NCBI RefSeq assembly: GCF_003352465.1
Contig: NZ_CP031153.1
Coordinates: 1,416,465 to 1,480,464, forward strand
Direction of reading: 5' to 3'
Length of the DNA stretch: 64,000 bases
DNA from: Kordia sp. SMS9
GTDB lineage: Bacteria > Bacteroidota > Bacteroidia > Flavobacteriales > Flavobacteriaceae
Within the stretch, counting starts at the first letter, position 1. Each line of letters begins with the position of its first letter. Made by a program: the position numbers and the translations under genes. A model generated the notes under the pieces. The model saw only the letters and a list, made by a program, of their open reading frames with translations. It searched no databases and was not told the origin of the DNA. Positions 27,031 to 36,107 of the stretch are shown piece after piece.

Positions 27031-27765
27031 TTATGATATATTTTTTAAAAAATTTGAAACCGTTTTTCCTGTTCTCTTTTGGAATGCTTTTGAGAATGAA
27101 TCTCGGTTACTAAAACCTGCTTCTTTCGCCATGGCATGTACGGTGTAGTTTCTATAATTTGTGTTGTTTTGTAATTCTTCAATGCTATATTGTACGCGCA
27201 AATCGTTGATGTAATTTCGAAATGATTTTAGTTTGTGGGTATTGATTACTTTCGATAAGTATTTGGTGTTTGTCCGTAGTTTTTTTGAAAAAGCATGTAG
27301 TGTAATTTTAGTATTTAAAAATCCTTTTTCGTTTTCAAAAGCTTTTAAATTTTCGAGAATTGTATGTACAATTACGGGATCAATATCAAGTTTTTTGTCT
27401 TTCGTAATTTCATTTGAATGATGTTCAGTTTTTTGATATTTTTCTAATAGAGACACAATCTTTTCCAGTCGTGTATTGCCGCGTTTATTCCAGAAACATA
27501 GTATTCCAAAAAGTATTATTAAAAACAACACAATACCAATGAAGACAAAATACTTACCTTCAAACGCTTCTTGTTTCTCCAGCAAGGTTGCAATCATTTT
27601 TTCTTGTTGCTGCAATACGGCTAAACTATCTACTTGTATTTCCTTTTTAGGAACGGATAAATTTTGGAGACTCTTAGATGCTCTCCTGTTTTCACTTCCG
27701 TAGCTCGTACTTATATTTACTGTGCAGATGATTACTAATATAAATATGTGATATATGGATTTCAT
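27031..27765 (-). CDS. Membrane-anchored AraC-family regulator without TPR domain
   Basis: 244 aa. The signal-like N-terminus (MKSIYHIFILVIICTVNIST) is followed by a short periplasmic coil, one membrane helix (~75-94, FVFIGIVLFLIILFGILCFW) and a cytoplasmic AraC-type double HTH (NTKYLSKVIN; MAKEAGFSNRDSFSKAFQ). It is a close sibling of the DNA-binding end of the regulator at 30652-32328 but lacks that protein's TPR sensor. It probably regulates nearby small membrane-protein genes on the same strand (inference). Confidence 0.85.
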   Translation of the reverse strand: MKSIYHIFILVIICTVNISTSYGSENRRASKSLQNLSVPKKEIQVDSLAVLQQQEKMIATLLEKQEAFEGKYFVFIGIVLFLIILFGILCFWNKRGNTRLEKIVSLLEKYQKTEHHSNEITKDKKLDIDPVIVHTILENLKAFENEKGFLNTKITLHAFSKKLRTNTKYLSKVINTHKLKSFRNYINDLRVQYSIEELQNNTNYRNYTVHAMAKEAGFSNRDSFSKAFQKRTGKTVSNFLKNIS

Positions 27766-27782
27766 AGTAGTGTGTTTTGTAG

Positions 27783-27947
27783 TTAAATGTGCTGTTTCAG
27801 TTCATTTTCGATTTCTTCATCGACTTCATTTCTTGTTTTTCCTGTATTTTTCTTTGTAGAACTCATTGCATATAATGTCACGAAAACGACAGCAAAAGCA
27901 GCAAAAACGATACAAGTTGTTATAAAGAATTCAGTCATGATGTTCAT
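27783..27947 (-). CDS. Small single-pass membrane protein, 54 aa
   Basis: A frame from ATG 27947 (alternative ATG 27938) to TAA 27783. The product begins MNIMTEFFITTCIVFAAFAV, has one membrane helix (~8-27) and a charged tail (KKNTGKTRNEVDEEIENELK). The clear hydrophobic-then-charged layout makes a real gene likely. It is 17 bp upstream of the AraC-type gene on the same strand, so probably the same transcript. No family was recognised. Confidence 0.6.
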   Translation of the reverse strand: MNIMTEFFITTCIVFAAFAVVFVTLYAMSSTKKNTGKTRNEVDEEIENELKQHI

Positions 27948-28055
27948 TTTTTTGATTAAAAAATTAGTTTCTAAAAGACATGCCGATGGCAGGCTATGCT
28001 ATGGAGAGCATGGCTTTTTGAGTTTGTAAAGTGTTTGATTTTTTGGTTTAGGTTT

Positions 28056-28538
28056 CTACTTATTATCCTTTTTCTTGGTTGTTGAATCTTTTTTCTTCGT
28101 GCCCAACATACCATTCATATCTTTTTCAAAACCACCGCCAGGTTGAAAGAACTTTTTCATTTCTTTCATGTCTTTAAATTCAATTCCTTTGGCATTTTTC
28201 TTCCTATTCAATTCAACAGGTTTTTTAAAATGTGGAAAATGATAATCAACAAGTAATATTGCCAAAAGTTCTTTTCGATTATAATTATTGAGAAAAAACG
28301 AGTCTAACCTTCGTTGAATAAGTGAAAACTTAATATTTTTTTTCAAAGACTTTGCTACAGTGAACAAGATGGAGTCTTCATTTTTCATTTTTTTAAATTC
28401 AGCCTTTGTCAAATTAAATGTAGTTTTAATCAATTCTAACTGTGTTTTTTTCTCTTTTACAGAAGCAAACGGTACATAAGATTTGCAAGCAACAATCAGA
28501 ATAAGTATTGAAATTAAAAATATAAGTTGTTTTTTCAT
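28056..28538 (-). CDS. Hypothetical lipoprotein
   Basis: 160 aa from ATG 28538 (upstream ATGs at 28556 and 28589 are possible). The signal peptide MKKQLIFLISILILIVAC has a lipobox-type end, and the mature part is Lys-rich and helical with a basic tail (GTKKKDSTTKKKDNK). No domain was recognised. The 108-bp gap to the next small gene holds short nested inverted repeats (27980-28016). It is part of a minus-strand run of small envelope proteins. Confidence 0.65.
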   Translation of the reverse strand: MKKQLIFLISILILIVACKSYVPFASVKEKKTQLELIKTTFNLTKAEFKKMKNEDSILFTVAKSLKKNIKFSLIQRRLDSFFLNNYNRKELLAILLVDYHFPHFKKPVELNRKKNAKGIEFKDMKEMKKFFQPGGGFEKDMNGMLGTKKKDSTTKKKDNK

Positions 28539-28624
28539 TTGTTGAGATTTGCTCATTTTTGTACAGTCAAAAATAGTTTTTAAAAGCATGGCTTTTAGTT
28601 AGTTATTAAAAAGTGATTTAGTGC

Positions 28625-28783
28625 TTACTTCTTGATGGTAAATTTGTAAATAAGCATTACTAACATTAGTCCAAGCAAGGCGAGTTGTCCATAAAAAAAC
28701 AAATCATTTGGATAGTATATTTGTATGAATTGTAAAGCTAAAATTAGTATTAATACAACTATAATTATATATTGACTTTTCAT
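28625..28783 (-). CDS. Small two-helix membrane protein, 52 aa
   Basis: A frame from ATG 28783 to TAA 28625. The product begins MKSQYIIIVVLILILALQFI, has two hydrophobic helices (~5-23 and 31-47) and ends in YKFTIKK. It starts 16 bp after the lipoprotein stop at 28799 on the same strand, consistent with an operon. No family was recognised. Confidence 0.6.
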   Translation of the reverse strand: MKSQYIIIVVLILILALQFIQIYYPNDLFFYGQLALLGLMLVMLIYKFTIKK

Positions 28784-28798
28784 TTTTAAAATTTTTAT

Positions 28799-29467
28799 TT
28801 ATTGCCCTTGATTATTTGCTAGGCATTCTCTTAAATCTGCCTTAGCTTCATATGCGCAGTTTAATGCAATAGCACCTGCAGCGCCAATACCAATAACTGT
28901 ACCTACTCCAAAACTCCAGAAAGTAGAAACACCTACTGAAGCTAGGGAAGCATAAAAATTTCTATCACATCTTGCAATTGCTTTCCTGTATGCCTCACCA
29001 CAGTTATGATGATAACTTTTAGATTTGTCTATGAGTTGATCAGAAATTTCGGTTAAAATAATATTTTTGATCTCTTGTTGTGTTAAACTTCCAAAATCAT
29101 AGTTCTCAAGAAAAACATTTATATTTTTTTGAACATGTAAATACATATTCGCAAATTCATTAGTATTTTCAATATCGGTATTTTCTAAGTTAAAAACAAG
29201 ATCTTCATAATTTACATAACCTTCTAAATCCAAGGATAAATTCGAAGGAAAATTACTGTAATATTCAGGATTTACCATATAATTGTTTATAATATTTATA
29301 TGATTGGCAACAAAAATTTCAATAGTTAATTTCTGATTTGCTGTCTTTCCATTGGCAGCCTTATCATTAATATTCTCTGAATTAGCAACTTCTTGTGGTT
29401 GACATGATACAAACAATGCCAAAAAAGCTAAAATAATTGATACATACGGATTTCTAAGTTTCTTCAT
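28799..29467 (-). CDS. Lipoprotein with Gly/Ala-rich hydrophobic C-terminus
   Basis: 222 aa. The signal peptide ends at the lipobox LFVSC (near residue 22). The middle is acidic and helical, followed by a C-terminal ~65 residues with four Cys (CGEAYRKAIARC ... NCAYEAKADLREC) around a Gly/Ala-rich hydrophobic stretch (SFGVGTVIGIGAAGAIAL), reminiscent of membrane-inserting toxins or bacteriocins. No family was recognised. It heads the minus-strand run of small envelope genes. Confidence 0.7.
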   Translation of the reverse strand: MKKLRNPYVSIILAFLALFVSCQPQEVANSENINDKAANGKTANQKLTIEIFVANHINIINNYMVNPEYYSNFPSNLSLDLEGYVNYEDLVFNLENTDIENTNEFANMYLHVQKNINVFLENYDFGSLTQQEIKNIILTEISDQLIDKSKSYHHNCGEAYRKAIARCDRNFYASLASVGVSTFWSFGVGTVIGIGAAGAIALNCAYEAKADLRECLANNQGQ

Positions 29468-29926
29468 TTTTTTCTTTTTTGTAAAATATACCTACTCATA
29501 CGTTTTTCGGTTTCCACGACTGTTTTTCGGGGGAAGTACACAGCGATACGTGCAATACAGCCTCAATTATAACACCAAAGTAATTTCTTACTTAAAAAGT
29601 TTTTTATTCTAATGGACGTGTTTTGCAGGTTGATAAATCATTGTTACTAGCATACTCATATTTTTATTCGGTTGTTAATTCAAATTGATCGGTTATCTAT
29701 TGTTTTCTTCTAGTTCCATATCCTTTATTTTAGGTTCACTAACCATTAAAAGCGGTTCTTTTAGGGGGTAAAATGGTTTGGGAAGCTTACGTTTTAATTT
29801 TTAACCGTTAAAAAGCTGTAGATAATCGCAGATAACGTTTAATCAACCTAAAAGAACCACTGCTTCACTTGATAAATAGAATAGTCAACCCATTGTAAAT
29901 TATATTTTACCGTTAACAACCTGTTT
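29468..29926. other. Intergenic region with long-range inverted repeat
   Basis: No gene seen. The arms AGCGGTTCTTTTAGG (29751-29765) and CCTAAAAGAACCACTGCT (29847-29864) can pair with a 3-base bulge across an 81-nt spacer, which itself contains related TTAACCGTTAAAA motifs. It could be a terminator-like or regulatory fold between the two minus-strand genes. Confidence 0.4.
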
Positions 29927-30418
29927 TTATTCACTTTCATTAGTTTCTTCAGTACTATCAGTTCTAGCGCTCTTACTAAACAGTACTTTCATATCTTCAT
30001 ATACTGTTTTTGCACCAGCTTCGTTTTCACCTGCTAGGTAGCGCATCATCCGATAAAAACTTAGTGAGTTTGTATAGTTGTCGTGATCTAAAAGTGTTTT
30101 GGTGTCTAAAAGTTGTTGGGTGAGATTTTGTAGTAGCTGTGTGCGTTGTTCCATTTGTTGGCGAGCGGCGTAGTCTTTGTCAAATTCAACTTTGTCTAAA
30201 AAACTAGGAATCCAATTTGGGTGTTGTTCCATATAGTTTTTGGCTTTGTCTACAATAAGTTTGTTTTGGTTTCCAATACTTCCGTATTGTCTGCGTTGTT
30301 CGGGCGTAAGGTTTACTGTTTTCCCGTTTAGGATTTGTTTAATTCCTTCTAAATGTCCATCAAGGTTGGTGAGTTCTTCTTGTGTAAACTCAATACTGAT
30401 TAAATTTTCTAATGCCAT
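29927..30418 (-). CDS. Hypothetical helical protein
   Basis: 163 aa, not recognised. It is soluble, all-helical and Gln/Asn-rich, with the conserved-looking elements LTPEQRRQYGSIGNQNKLIV, FDKDYAARQQMEQ and SLSFYRMMRYLA. The layout resembles small flavobacterial proteins of unknown function that form helical bundles. It is transcribed divergently from the TPR/AraC regulator, sharing a 233-bp intergenic region that holds a repeated TTCA motif. Confidence 0.7.
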   Translation of the reverse strand: MALENLISIEFTQEELTNLDGHLEGIKQILNGKTVNLTPEQRRQYGSIGNQNKLIVDKAKNYMEQHPNWIPSFLDKVEFDKDYAARQQMEQRTQLLQNLTQQLLDTKTLLDHDNYTNSLSFYRMMRYLAGENEAGAKTVYEDMKVLFSKSARTDSTEETNESE

Positions 30419-30588
30419 GTTATTGCTTTAAAAATTATACTTTTTATAAAAAATCTGAGTTATTGTGAGAAGTAGTATTTATTTTTAAGATTTCGCTTGT
30501 TAAAATTAAAACTCTTATTTTAGCTATCAGATTTTTTTGATTGGTGTAAATGTATTTTTAAAATTAGCATCAAACAACTACATACTTT

Positions 30589-30632
30589 GAACATTCAATG
30601 AATATTCAAAGTAAATTCAATGAATATTCAAC
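30589..30632 (+). promoter_or_regulatory. Repeated TGAAnnTTCA operator upstream of regulator
   Basis: Palindromic units TGAACATTCA and TGAATATTCA (twice) are packed in 44 bp directly upstream of the regulator start. A 27-bp section (30589-30615) matches 32348-32374, upstream of the peptide operon, at about 21 of 27 positions. It is a candidate autoregulatory site. Confidence 0.6.
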
Positions 30633-30651
30633 CTTAAAAACAAGATTAATA

Positions 30652-32328
30652 ATGATTTACAGGCTTTTCTGTGTTTTTCTTTTTGTAAACTTGGGCTATA
30701 GTCAAGTAAATGAAAAGTTGCCTTTAGATTCCCTAAATAAGAAAAGCTATAATGAGCTAATGCATAATATTTATGTATTTCTTTCAAAAAACGATACACT
30801 TAATATAAGTGCCTACTCTGACGCTTATTTAAAAAAAGCGAAATTTGAAAAAGATTCTATGCGAATAGCTGAAGCCTATCACTATAAAGCAGCTTCTACG
30901 CAGATAGATGAATTAATTCTTAAATATTTAGACACCTCACTTATTTATTCTGAAAAAAATGAGGGATTTATTGTTCCTGCAAGTACTTATTTAACAAAGT
31001 CTGTGATTTATTCACGAAAATTAAATTACAAAAAAGCATTAAATTATTTTTTATTAGCTCATAATGCATCCAAAAGAAATAATAATGATTATTATGCATG
31101 CTTGGCTAAGTACAACATAGGAGTCATAAAAAGTAGAATAGGTTTACATAAAGAAGCTTTAGAGTACGCCAAGGAGTCTTGGGATTATCAAAAAACAAAG
31201 ACAATTAATAGTCAATACTTATCTACACTTTCATTGTTATCAAGTGAATACTCTAGCGTAGGAAATTTAGAAGTTGCAACTGAATTAAATAAAAAAGGTA
31301 TTAGAGAATCTAAAGAGGTAAATGATGTTGAACTCTACGGCATGTTTGTTTTACTTGAGGGAATAAACCTATACCGAAAAAAAAATTATGATGCTGCAAT
31401 TGACAGTATAACCAAATCTTTACCTACACACATTACTTACAAAGATATGGTATATGAAGCCGCTGCTTATTTATACTTAGGTAAGTCCTATTACAATAAG
31501 AGAAAATATAAAAAATCATTATATAATTTCAAAAAAGTAGATTCTATTTTTTCAATTACAGATGGAGATGGTTTATTACCAAAATGTAGGGAAGCATACA
31601 ATGTTTTGATTAAAGATTCAAAACAAAAGAATGATTTAAATTTGCAATTATATTACACAAATCAATTATTAAAATTTGACAACTATCTTCAAAATAATTA
31701 TCAATATATAAGTAGTACTATTTATAAAGAACATGAAACACCAATATTAATAGCAGAAAAAGAAGAAGTTATAAGTAAACTTAAAAATAACAATAATGTA
31801 TATTTATATTTCCTAGTATTATTGATATTGCTTACAATAATCATTTTAGTTATTTTAATAGTTAACTACAGAAATAAGAAAAAATATAAAAAGAAATTTG
31901 AATTATTAATGAAATCTAATATTGAGAAAAAAGAAGATAAAAAACTCAATAAAGATAAAAACTCTATTGACTTAGATGAAAATATTGTTAATGATATTTT
32001 AAATAAACTAGAACTTTTTGAAAAAAAGAAATCTTTTCTCAAAAAGAAAATATCTTTAAATACATTATCAAAAGAATTTAAAGTAAACTCAAAATATATA
32101 TCTAAAGTTATAAATGCTTATAAAGAAAAAACTATATCTCAATATGTCAATTCGTTAAGGCTTGAATATTGTATTGATCGCCTTAAAAAAGATAAAAAAT
32201 TTAGAAAGTATACATTAGATTATATAGCTAGTGAATCAGGTTTTAGCACTAGAAGAGCATTCAATATAGCTTTTTTCAAACAAACAGGTATAAGCCCCTC
32301 TTTTTTTATGAAAAACCTAAAAAATTAA
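30652..32328 (+). CDS. Periplasmic TPR - membrane helix - AraC transcriptional regulator
   Basis: 558 aa from ATG 30652; the 18 extra residues from 30598 lie in the operator repeats and are rejected. A signal peptide (MIYRLFCVFLFVNLGYSQ) and a ~350-residue TPR array (pairs such as YKKALNYFLLAHNASKR, YDAAIDSITKSL, KYKKSLYNFKKVDSIF) are followed by a membrane helix (FLVLLILLTIIILVILIV) and a cytoplasmic AraC-type double HTH (NSKYISKVIN; ASESGFSTRRAFNIAFFKQ). Likely a one-component transmembrane sensor whose TPR face meets a periplasmic ligand. The peptide/subtilisin operon downstream carries the same operator motif, so it is the probable target (inference). Confidence 0.88.
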   Translation: MIYRLFCVFLFVNLGYSQVNEKLPLDSLNKKSYNELMHNIYVFLSKNDTLNISAYSDAYLKKAKFEKDSMRIAEAYHYKAASTQIDELILKYLDTSLIYSEKNEGFIVPASTYLTKSVIYSRKLNYKKALNYFLLAHNASKRNNNDYYACLAKYNIGVIKSRIGLHKEALEYAKESWDYQKTKTINSQYLSTLSLLSSEYSSVGNLEVATELNKKGIRESKEVNDVELYGMFVLLEGINLYRKKNYDAAIDSITKSLPTHITYKDMVYEAAAYLYLGKSYYNKRKYKKSLYNFKKVDSIFSITDGDGLLPKCREAYNVLIKDSKQKNDLNLQLYYTNQLLKFDNYLQNNYQYISSTIYKEHETPILIAEKEEVISKLKNNNNVYLYFLVLLILLTIIILVILIVNYRNKKKYKKKFELLMKSNIEKKEDKKLNKDKNSIDLDENIVNDILNKLELFEKKKSFLKKKISLNTLSKEFKVNSKYISKVINAYKEKTISQYVNSLRLEYCIDRLKKDKKFRKYTLDYIASESGFSTRRAFNIAFFKQTGISPSFFMKNLKN

Positions 32329-32347
32329 TATTCAGTATGTTATCATA

Positions 32348-32374
32348 GAATGTTCAGTGAAAGTTCAAAGTAAA
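32348..32374 (+). promoter_or_regulatory. Operator-like repeat upstream of peptide/protease operon
   Basis: A direct repeat GAATGTTCAG / GAAAGTTCAA followed by AGTAAA, matching 30589-30615 upstream of the regulator. A near-consensus -7 element TTAATTTG lies at 32383-32390, so the repeat is placed like an activator site, about 9 bp upstream of the -7 box. Confidence 0.6.
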
Positions 32375-32446
32375 CCTTGTTTTTAATTTGTTCTGTACAT
32401 AATATTTAAAATATATTTATGGAAAATTAATTTAAGATTAAAAGAA

Positions 32447-32665
32447 ATGAAAAAAAAACAAATTAAATTACTTATCTTCAAAAAAGTAAACATAGCAAAC
32501 TTGGGTGTTGAAAATAAGATTAAAGGAGGAGAAAGTGGTGTGGAAACAGATTGTGGAACTAACACGAATACGAATTCTTTTTTGTGTCCTCCTGAATCTT
32601 TAACATGTAGAACACATGTATTAGCAACCTGCCCACCACAATTAGATACTCGTAATGGGTGCTAG
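32447..32665 (+). CDS. GG-leader peptide precursor of the subtilisin operon
   Basis: 72 aa. The leader MKKKQIKLLIFKKVNIANLG is followed by the KIKGG cleavage motif (residues 24-28). The core of about 44 residues has six Cys and many Thr/Asn (TDCGTNTNTNSFLCPPE, CRTHVLATCPPQ, ending NGC). It resembles class I lanthipeptide-like precursors of Bacteroidota. The first subtilisin lipoprotein starts 26 bp downstream, so the two are co-transcribed. No LanB/LanC/LanM gene lies near it; the subtilisins are candidate leader or core proteases. Confidence 0.8.
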   Translation: MKKKQIKLLIFKKVNIANLGVENKIKGGESGVETDCGTNTNTNSFLCPPESLTCRTHVLATCPPQLDTRNGC

Positions 32666-32691
32666 AACAATTTAAAAATCAATTTTTATTA

Positions 32692-34350
32692 ATGAAATTC
32701 AAAATAGTACAAATATTTATATTAGGCTTAATTTTAACAGGGTGTAAAATACAATTCCCTGTTAAAATTATGCCTAATATGGAAATAAAAAAAAATCAAT
32801 TAACTGAGCAAGAATTGCAAAGTTGGTATTTTAAAGACATTAAAAAAGATACTGTAATAGGTGCAAGTATTGACAGGGCTCATATAGAACTTTTAAAAAA
32901 TAAAAAAGGAGATACAGTTATTGTAGCCTTATTAGATAATAGAATAGATCGTTGGCACGAAGACATTGAAAAGTTTATATGGAAAAATGAAAATGAAATC
33001 CCAAATAATAAAATTGATGATGACAATAATGGTTATGTAGATGACATTCATGGATGGAATTTCTTGGGTAATACAAAAGGTGAAAATGTCGATAGAGCTA
33101 CTTTTGAAGCTACTAGGATTGTACGTAAATATAAAAAAAAATTTCAGTCAAAAGAACTTGCAGATATACCAAATAGTTTAAAAAAAGAGTTTGTTCTTTA
33201 CAAGAAAGCTGAAAAGATATATGAAGATTTCATAAATCTCGCAAAGGAAAGAATAGCTTCTCTTGAATTACTTGATAAAAGAAAAAAAGAGGTTTATAAA
33301 TATCTTTCTGAGATATATAATGATTCTCTACTATCAGATAAGAATATAGCTAAATTAAGTTCTAAAGATAGTGTTATAAATCTTAAGATTACAAATTATC
33401 GTTATTATCTAAAGTACTCGGATTGGATTTTTAAAACTCGTAAAGAATTAGATAAATATCTTAATATTTATTTAAGCTTAAACTATGAAGAACGTTCTGT
33501 TATAGGAGATGATATCGATGATATTGAAGACACTCATTATGGAAATGGAAATATTAATGCTAGTAAATCATCTACTCACAACCACGCAATAAAGGTAGCA
33601 GGGATATTAGGTGCAAATAGAGAAAATAATATTGGGGTAAAGGGAATTTCGAATGCTTTAAAAATAATGCCTATATGTGTTTCTCCAACAGGAGACGAGC
33701 AAGATAAAGATATTACTTTAGGAATTAAATATGCAGTTGATAACGGTGCAAAAATAATCATCATGACATTTACAAAGCCTTTGGTTCAACATGAAGATTG
33801 GTTAGTTGACGCTTTTAAATATGCAGCAAATAATGATATATTGGTGGTTCTGTCAGCAGGAAATTCATCTACTAATTCAGATGTTGAAAAAACATTTCCT
33901 AATGATTATTTTCTCGATAAAAAAGAATATGTTACTAATGTAATAGTTGTCGGCGGTATTACAAATTCGTTAAATGAAAAACTAGTCGCTGATTTTTCAA
34001 ATTATGGAAAGAAAAGCGTGGATATTTTTGCTCCATCTGAGAAGATATATACCACAAAAAGAAATAATTCATACGGTTATGAAAGCGGAACTTCAGTCTC
34101 TGCACCAATTGTTGCGGGCATTGCCACATTAATTCGCTCCTACTACCCAAACCTAACCGCTACCGAAGTCAAACAAATCATCATGGAATCGGGAGTTTCT
34201 TTGGATATTATGGTCAACAGACCGTCTACAAGTGAAGAAAAAGAGTTAGTCCCTTTCAGCTCCCTATCCAAATCCGGCAAAATAGTCAACGCCTATAACG
34301 CACTGCTTATGGCAGAAGAAGTATCTAAAAAGAAGAAGCGAAAAAAGTAA
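32692..34350 (+). CDS. Subtilisin-like (S8) lipoprotein protease 1
   Basis: 552 aa from ATG 32692 (the frame opens at 32659 inside the peptide gene). The lipobox LILTGC anchors it to a membrane. The catalytic set is D82 (ALLDNR), H298 (NHAIKVAGILGA), oxyanion N391 (SAGN) and S468 (SGTSVSAP). About 215 residues separate Asp and His, far more than the usual ~40, filled by a charged helical insert after the DDIHGWNF motif. The context around Asp (DNR rather than DTG) is unusual, but the triad is present. The C-terminal tail is almost identical to that of the next two genes. Confidence 0.88.
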   Translation: MKFKIVQIFILGLILTGCKIQFPVKIMPNMEIKKNQLTEQELQSWYFKDIKKDTVIGASIDRAHIELLKNKKGDTVIVALLDNRIDRWHEDIEKFIWKNENEIPNNKIDDDNNGYVDDIHGWNFLGNTKGENVDRATFEATRIVRKYKKKFQSKELADIPNSLKKEFVLYKKAEKIYEDFINLAKERIASLELLDKRKKEVYKYLSEIYNDSLLSDKNIAKLSSKDSVINLKITNYRYYLKYSDWIFKTRKELDKYLNIYLSLNYEERSVIGDDIDDIEDTHYGNGNINASKSSTHNHAIKVAGILGANRENNIGVKGISNALKIMPICVSPTGDEQDKDITLGIKYAVDNGAKIIIMTFTKPLVQHEDWLVDAFKYAANNDILVVLSAGNSSTNSDVEKTFPNDYFLDKKEYVTNVIVVGGITNSLNEKLVADFSNYGKKSVDIFAPSEKIYTTKRNNSYGYESGTSVSAPIVAGIATLIRSYYPNLTATEVKQIIMESGVSLDIMVNRPSTSEEKELVPFSSLSKSGKIVNAYNALLMAEEVSKKKKRKK

Positions 34351-34389
34351 AAAAGACTTATATTGTTATTTCATAAAAATAATTCATAA

Positions 34390-36069
34390 GTGAAGTCAGT
34401 AAAACTAGGTATCATTCTATGTTGTTGTATTGTTGTAGCGTGTACTTCTTCAAAGTCAACGTTGCAAAAACCGCAAGCAATTACAACTACTTTTGTCAAA
34501 AAACAACCACTTACCAAAGCAGAAAAGCAAAACTGGCATCTCAAAGATATTTATACTGATTCCATTCCTGGGATCAGTTTGGAAAAAGCTTATGATTTTT
34601 TAAACGATAAAAAAGGAGATACTATTATTGTTGCTGTTATTGATACGGGAATAGGTATTGACAATGAGGATTTTAAAGGTCTGATTTGGGTTAATAAAGA
34701 TGAGATTCCTAACAATGCTGTTGACGATGATCAGAACGGTTATATAGATGATATAAATGGTTGGAACTTTCTTCAAACTGAAGTAGGTGGAGATTACCGC
34801 TATTCGCACTATGCTTGCATGAGGTACATAAAAAAGTATGATTTACTTTTTAAGGGTAAAAAAAGTGAAGAAATTCCAAGTAGGCAAAAAAAAGCATTTA
34901 AAGAATACCTAAGAGCAATAAAAACGTATGAAAAAGAAAAGAAAGATGTTGAGGATGACATTGCTGCATATAAAAGAATAAAAAATAAATTCATTGAAGT
35001 AGATTCATTGCTAACAGAATATTTCCCCCAAAAAAAATATACCTTTTCTCAAGTAGATTCCTTATCTAACATATCAAGTGATTCTCTGCTAAAGACTGAA
35101 CTAAGATTTATGAAATATTATCTAAAAAATAATATAAATCCTAAATGGGCGGATAAACGTATTCAAAGAGAACTCAAAGAACTTAATACGATATTGAACT
35201 TTTCTTTTAATGAAAGAGCAAAACAGGGAGATAATATCAATGATCTAAATGATTTTCCTTATGGGAATAACAATGTGCAAGGAACTGAAAAAGTTAACCA
35301 TGGGACAAAAGTAGTATCCATACTTGCAGCTACTCGAAATAATAATATGGGAATTGATGGTATTACTAATTTAGTTAAAATCCTTCCTTTATGTGCAGCT
35401 CCGTACGGTAATGAGCATGATAAAGATATTGCATTAGCTATTCGATATGCAGTAGATAATGATGCGAAAATTATTAATATGAGTATTGGAAAGGAATTTT
35501 CAATGCATCCAACATGGTTAAAAGAAGCTATTCAATATGCGGAAAAAAATAATGTATTGATTGTCTCTTCAGCAGGAAATAAAAGTTATAATTTAGATGT
35601 TGAATTTGATTATCCAGATGATTATGACGAAAACGGAGAGTATGCAAAAAATTTCATAAAAGTAGGGGCTAGTTCTTACAAAGCAGACTCAACATTGGTT
35701 TGGCTTTCTTCTAATTATAGTCAAAAAAACGTGGATATTTTTGCGCCAGGGCATAAAATATATTGTCAGTCAAGAAAACGTACTTCTTATTATTCAGGTA
35801 CTTCGTATGCATCTCCTATTGTAGCTGGTATTGCAGCCTTAATTCGCTCATATTATCCAAACTTATCTGCTGTGGAAGTAAAAGAAATTATACTAGCATC
35901 AGGAATATCTTTTGATGTGGATGTTGTACAACCTTACCCTTATGGAGAAAAACAACCAAAAGATAAAATTCCATTTAGTTCAATGTCCAAATCCGGCAAA
36001 ATAGTCAACGCCTATAACGCACTGCTTATGGCAGAAGAAGTCTCTAAAAAGAAGAAGCGAAAAAAGTAA
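34390..36069 (+). CDS. Subtilisin-like (S8) lipoprotein protease 2
   Basis: 559 aa, GTG start at 34390, conserved in the next gene. The lipobox is CCCIVVAC. The catalytic residues are D85 (VIDTG), H304 (NHGTKVVSILAA), N397 (SAGN) and S472 (SGTSYASP), the most canonical motifs of the three. The Asp-His insert is about 219 residues and rich in Lys, Glu and Tyr. The last ~30 residues end in KKKKRKK. It lies 39 bp after protease 1, with a near-identical intergenic segment repeated before protease 3, showing recent tandem duplication. Confidence 0.9.
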   Translation: MKSVKLGIILCCCIVVACTSSKSTLQKPQAITTTFVKKQPLTKAEKQNWHLKDIYTDSIPGISLEKAYDFLNDKKGDTIIVAVIDTGIGIDNEDFKGLIWVNKDEIPNNAVDDDQNGYIDDINGWNFLQTEVGGDYRYSHYACMRYIKKYDLLFKGKKSEEIPSRQKKAFKEYLRAIKTYEKEKKDVEDDIAAYKRIKNKFIEVDSLLTEYFPQKKYTFSQVDSLSNISSDSLLKTELRFMKYYLKNNINPKWADKRIQRELKELNTILNFSFNERAKQGDNINDLNDFPYGNNNVQGTEKVNHGTKVVSILAATRNNNMGIDGITNLVKILPLCAAPYGNEHDKDIALAIRYAVDNDAKIINMSIGKEFSMHPTWLKEAIQYAEKNNVLIVSSAGNKSYNLDVEFDYPDDYDENGEYAKNFIKVGASSYKADSTLVWLSSNYSQKNVDIFAPGHKIYCQSRKRTSYYSGTSYASPIVAGIAALIRSYYPNLSAVEVKEIILASGISFDVDVVQPYPYGEKQPKDKIPFSSMSKSGKIVNAYNALLMAEEVSKKKKRKK

Positions 36070-36107
36070 AAAGACTTATATTGTAACTTCATAAAAATAA
36101 TTCATAA

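Noticed and set aside
27787..28029. An 80-aa plus-strand frame
   Set aside because: It is the antisense shadow of the 54-aa membrane protein on the minus strand, which has a better layout.
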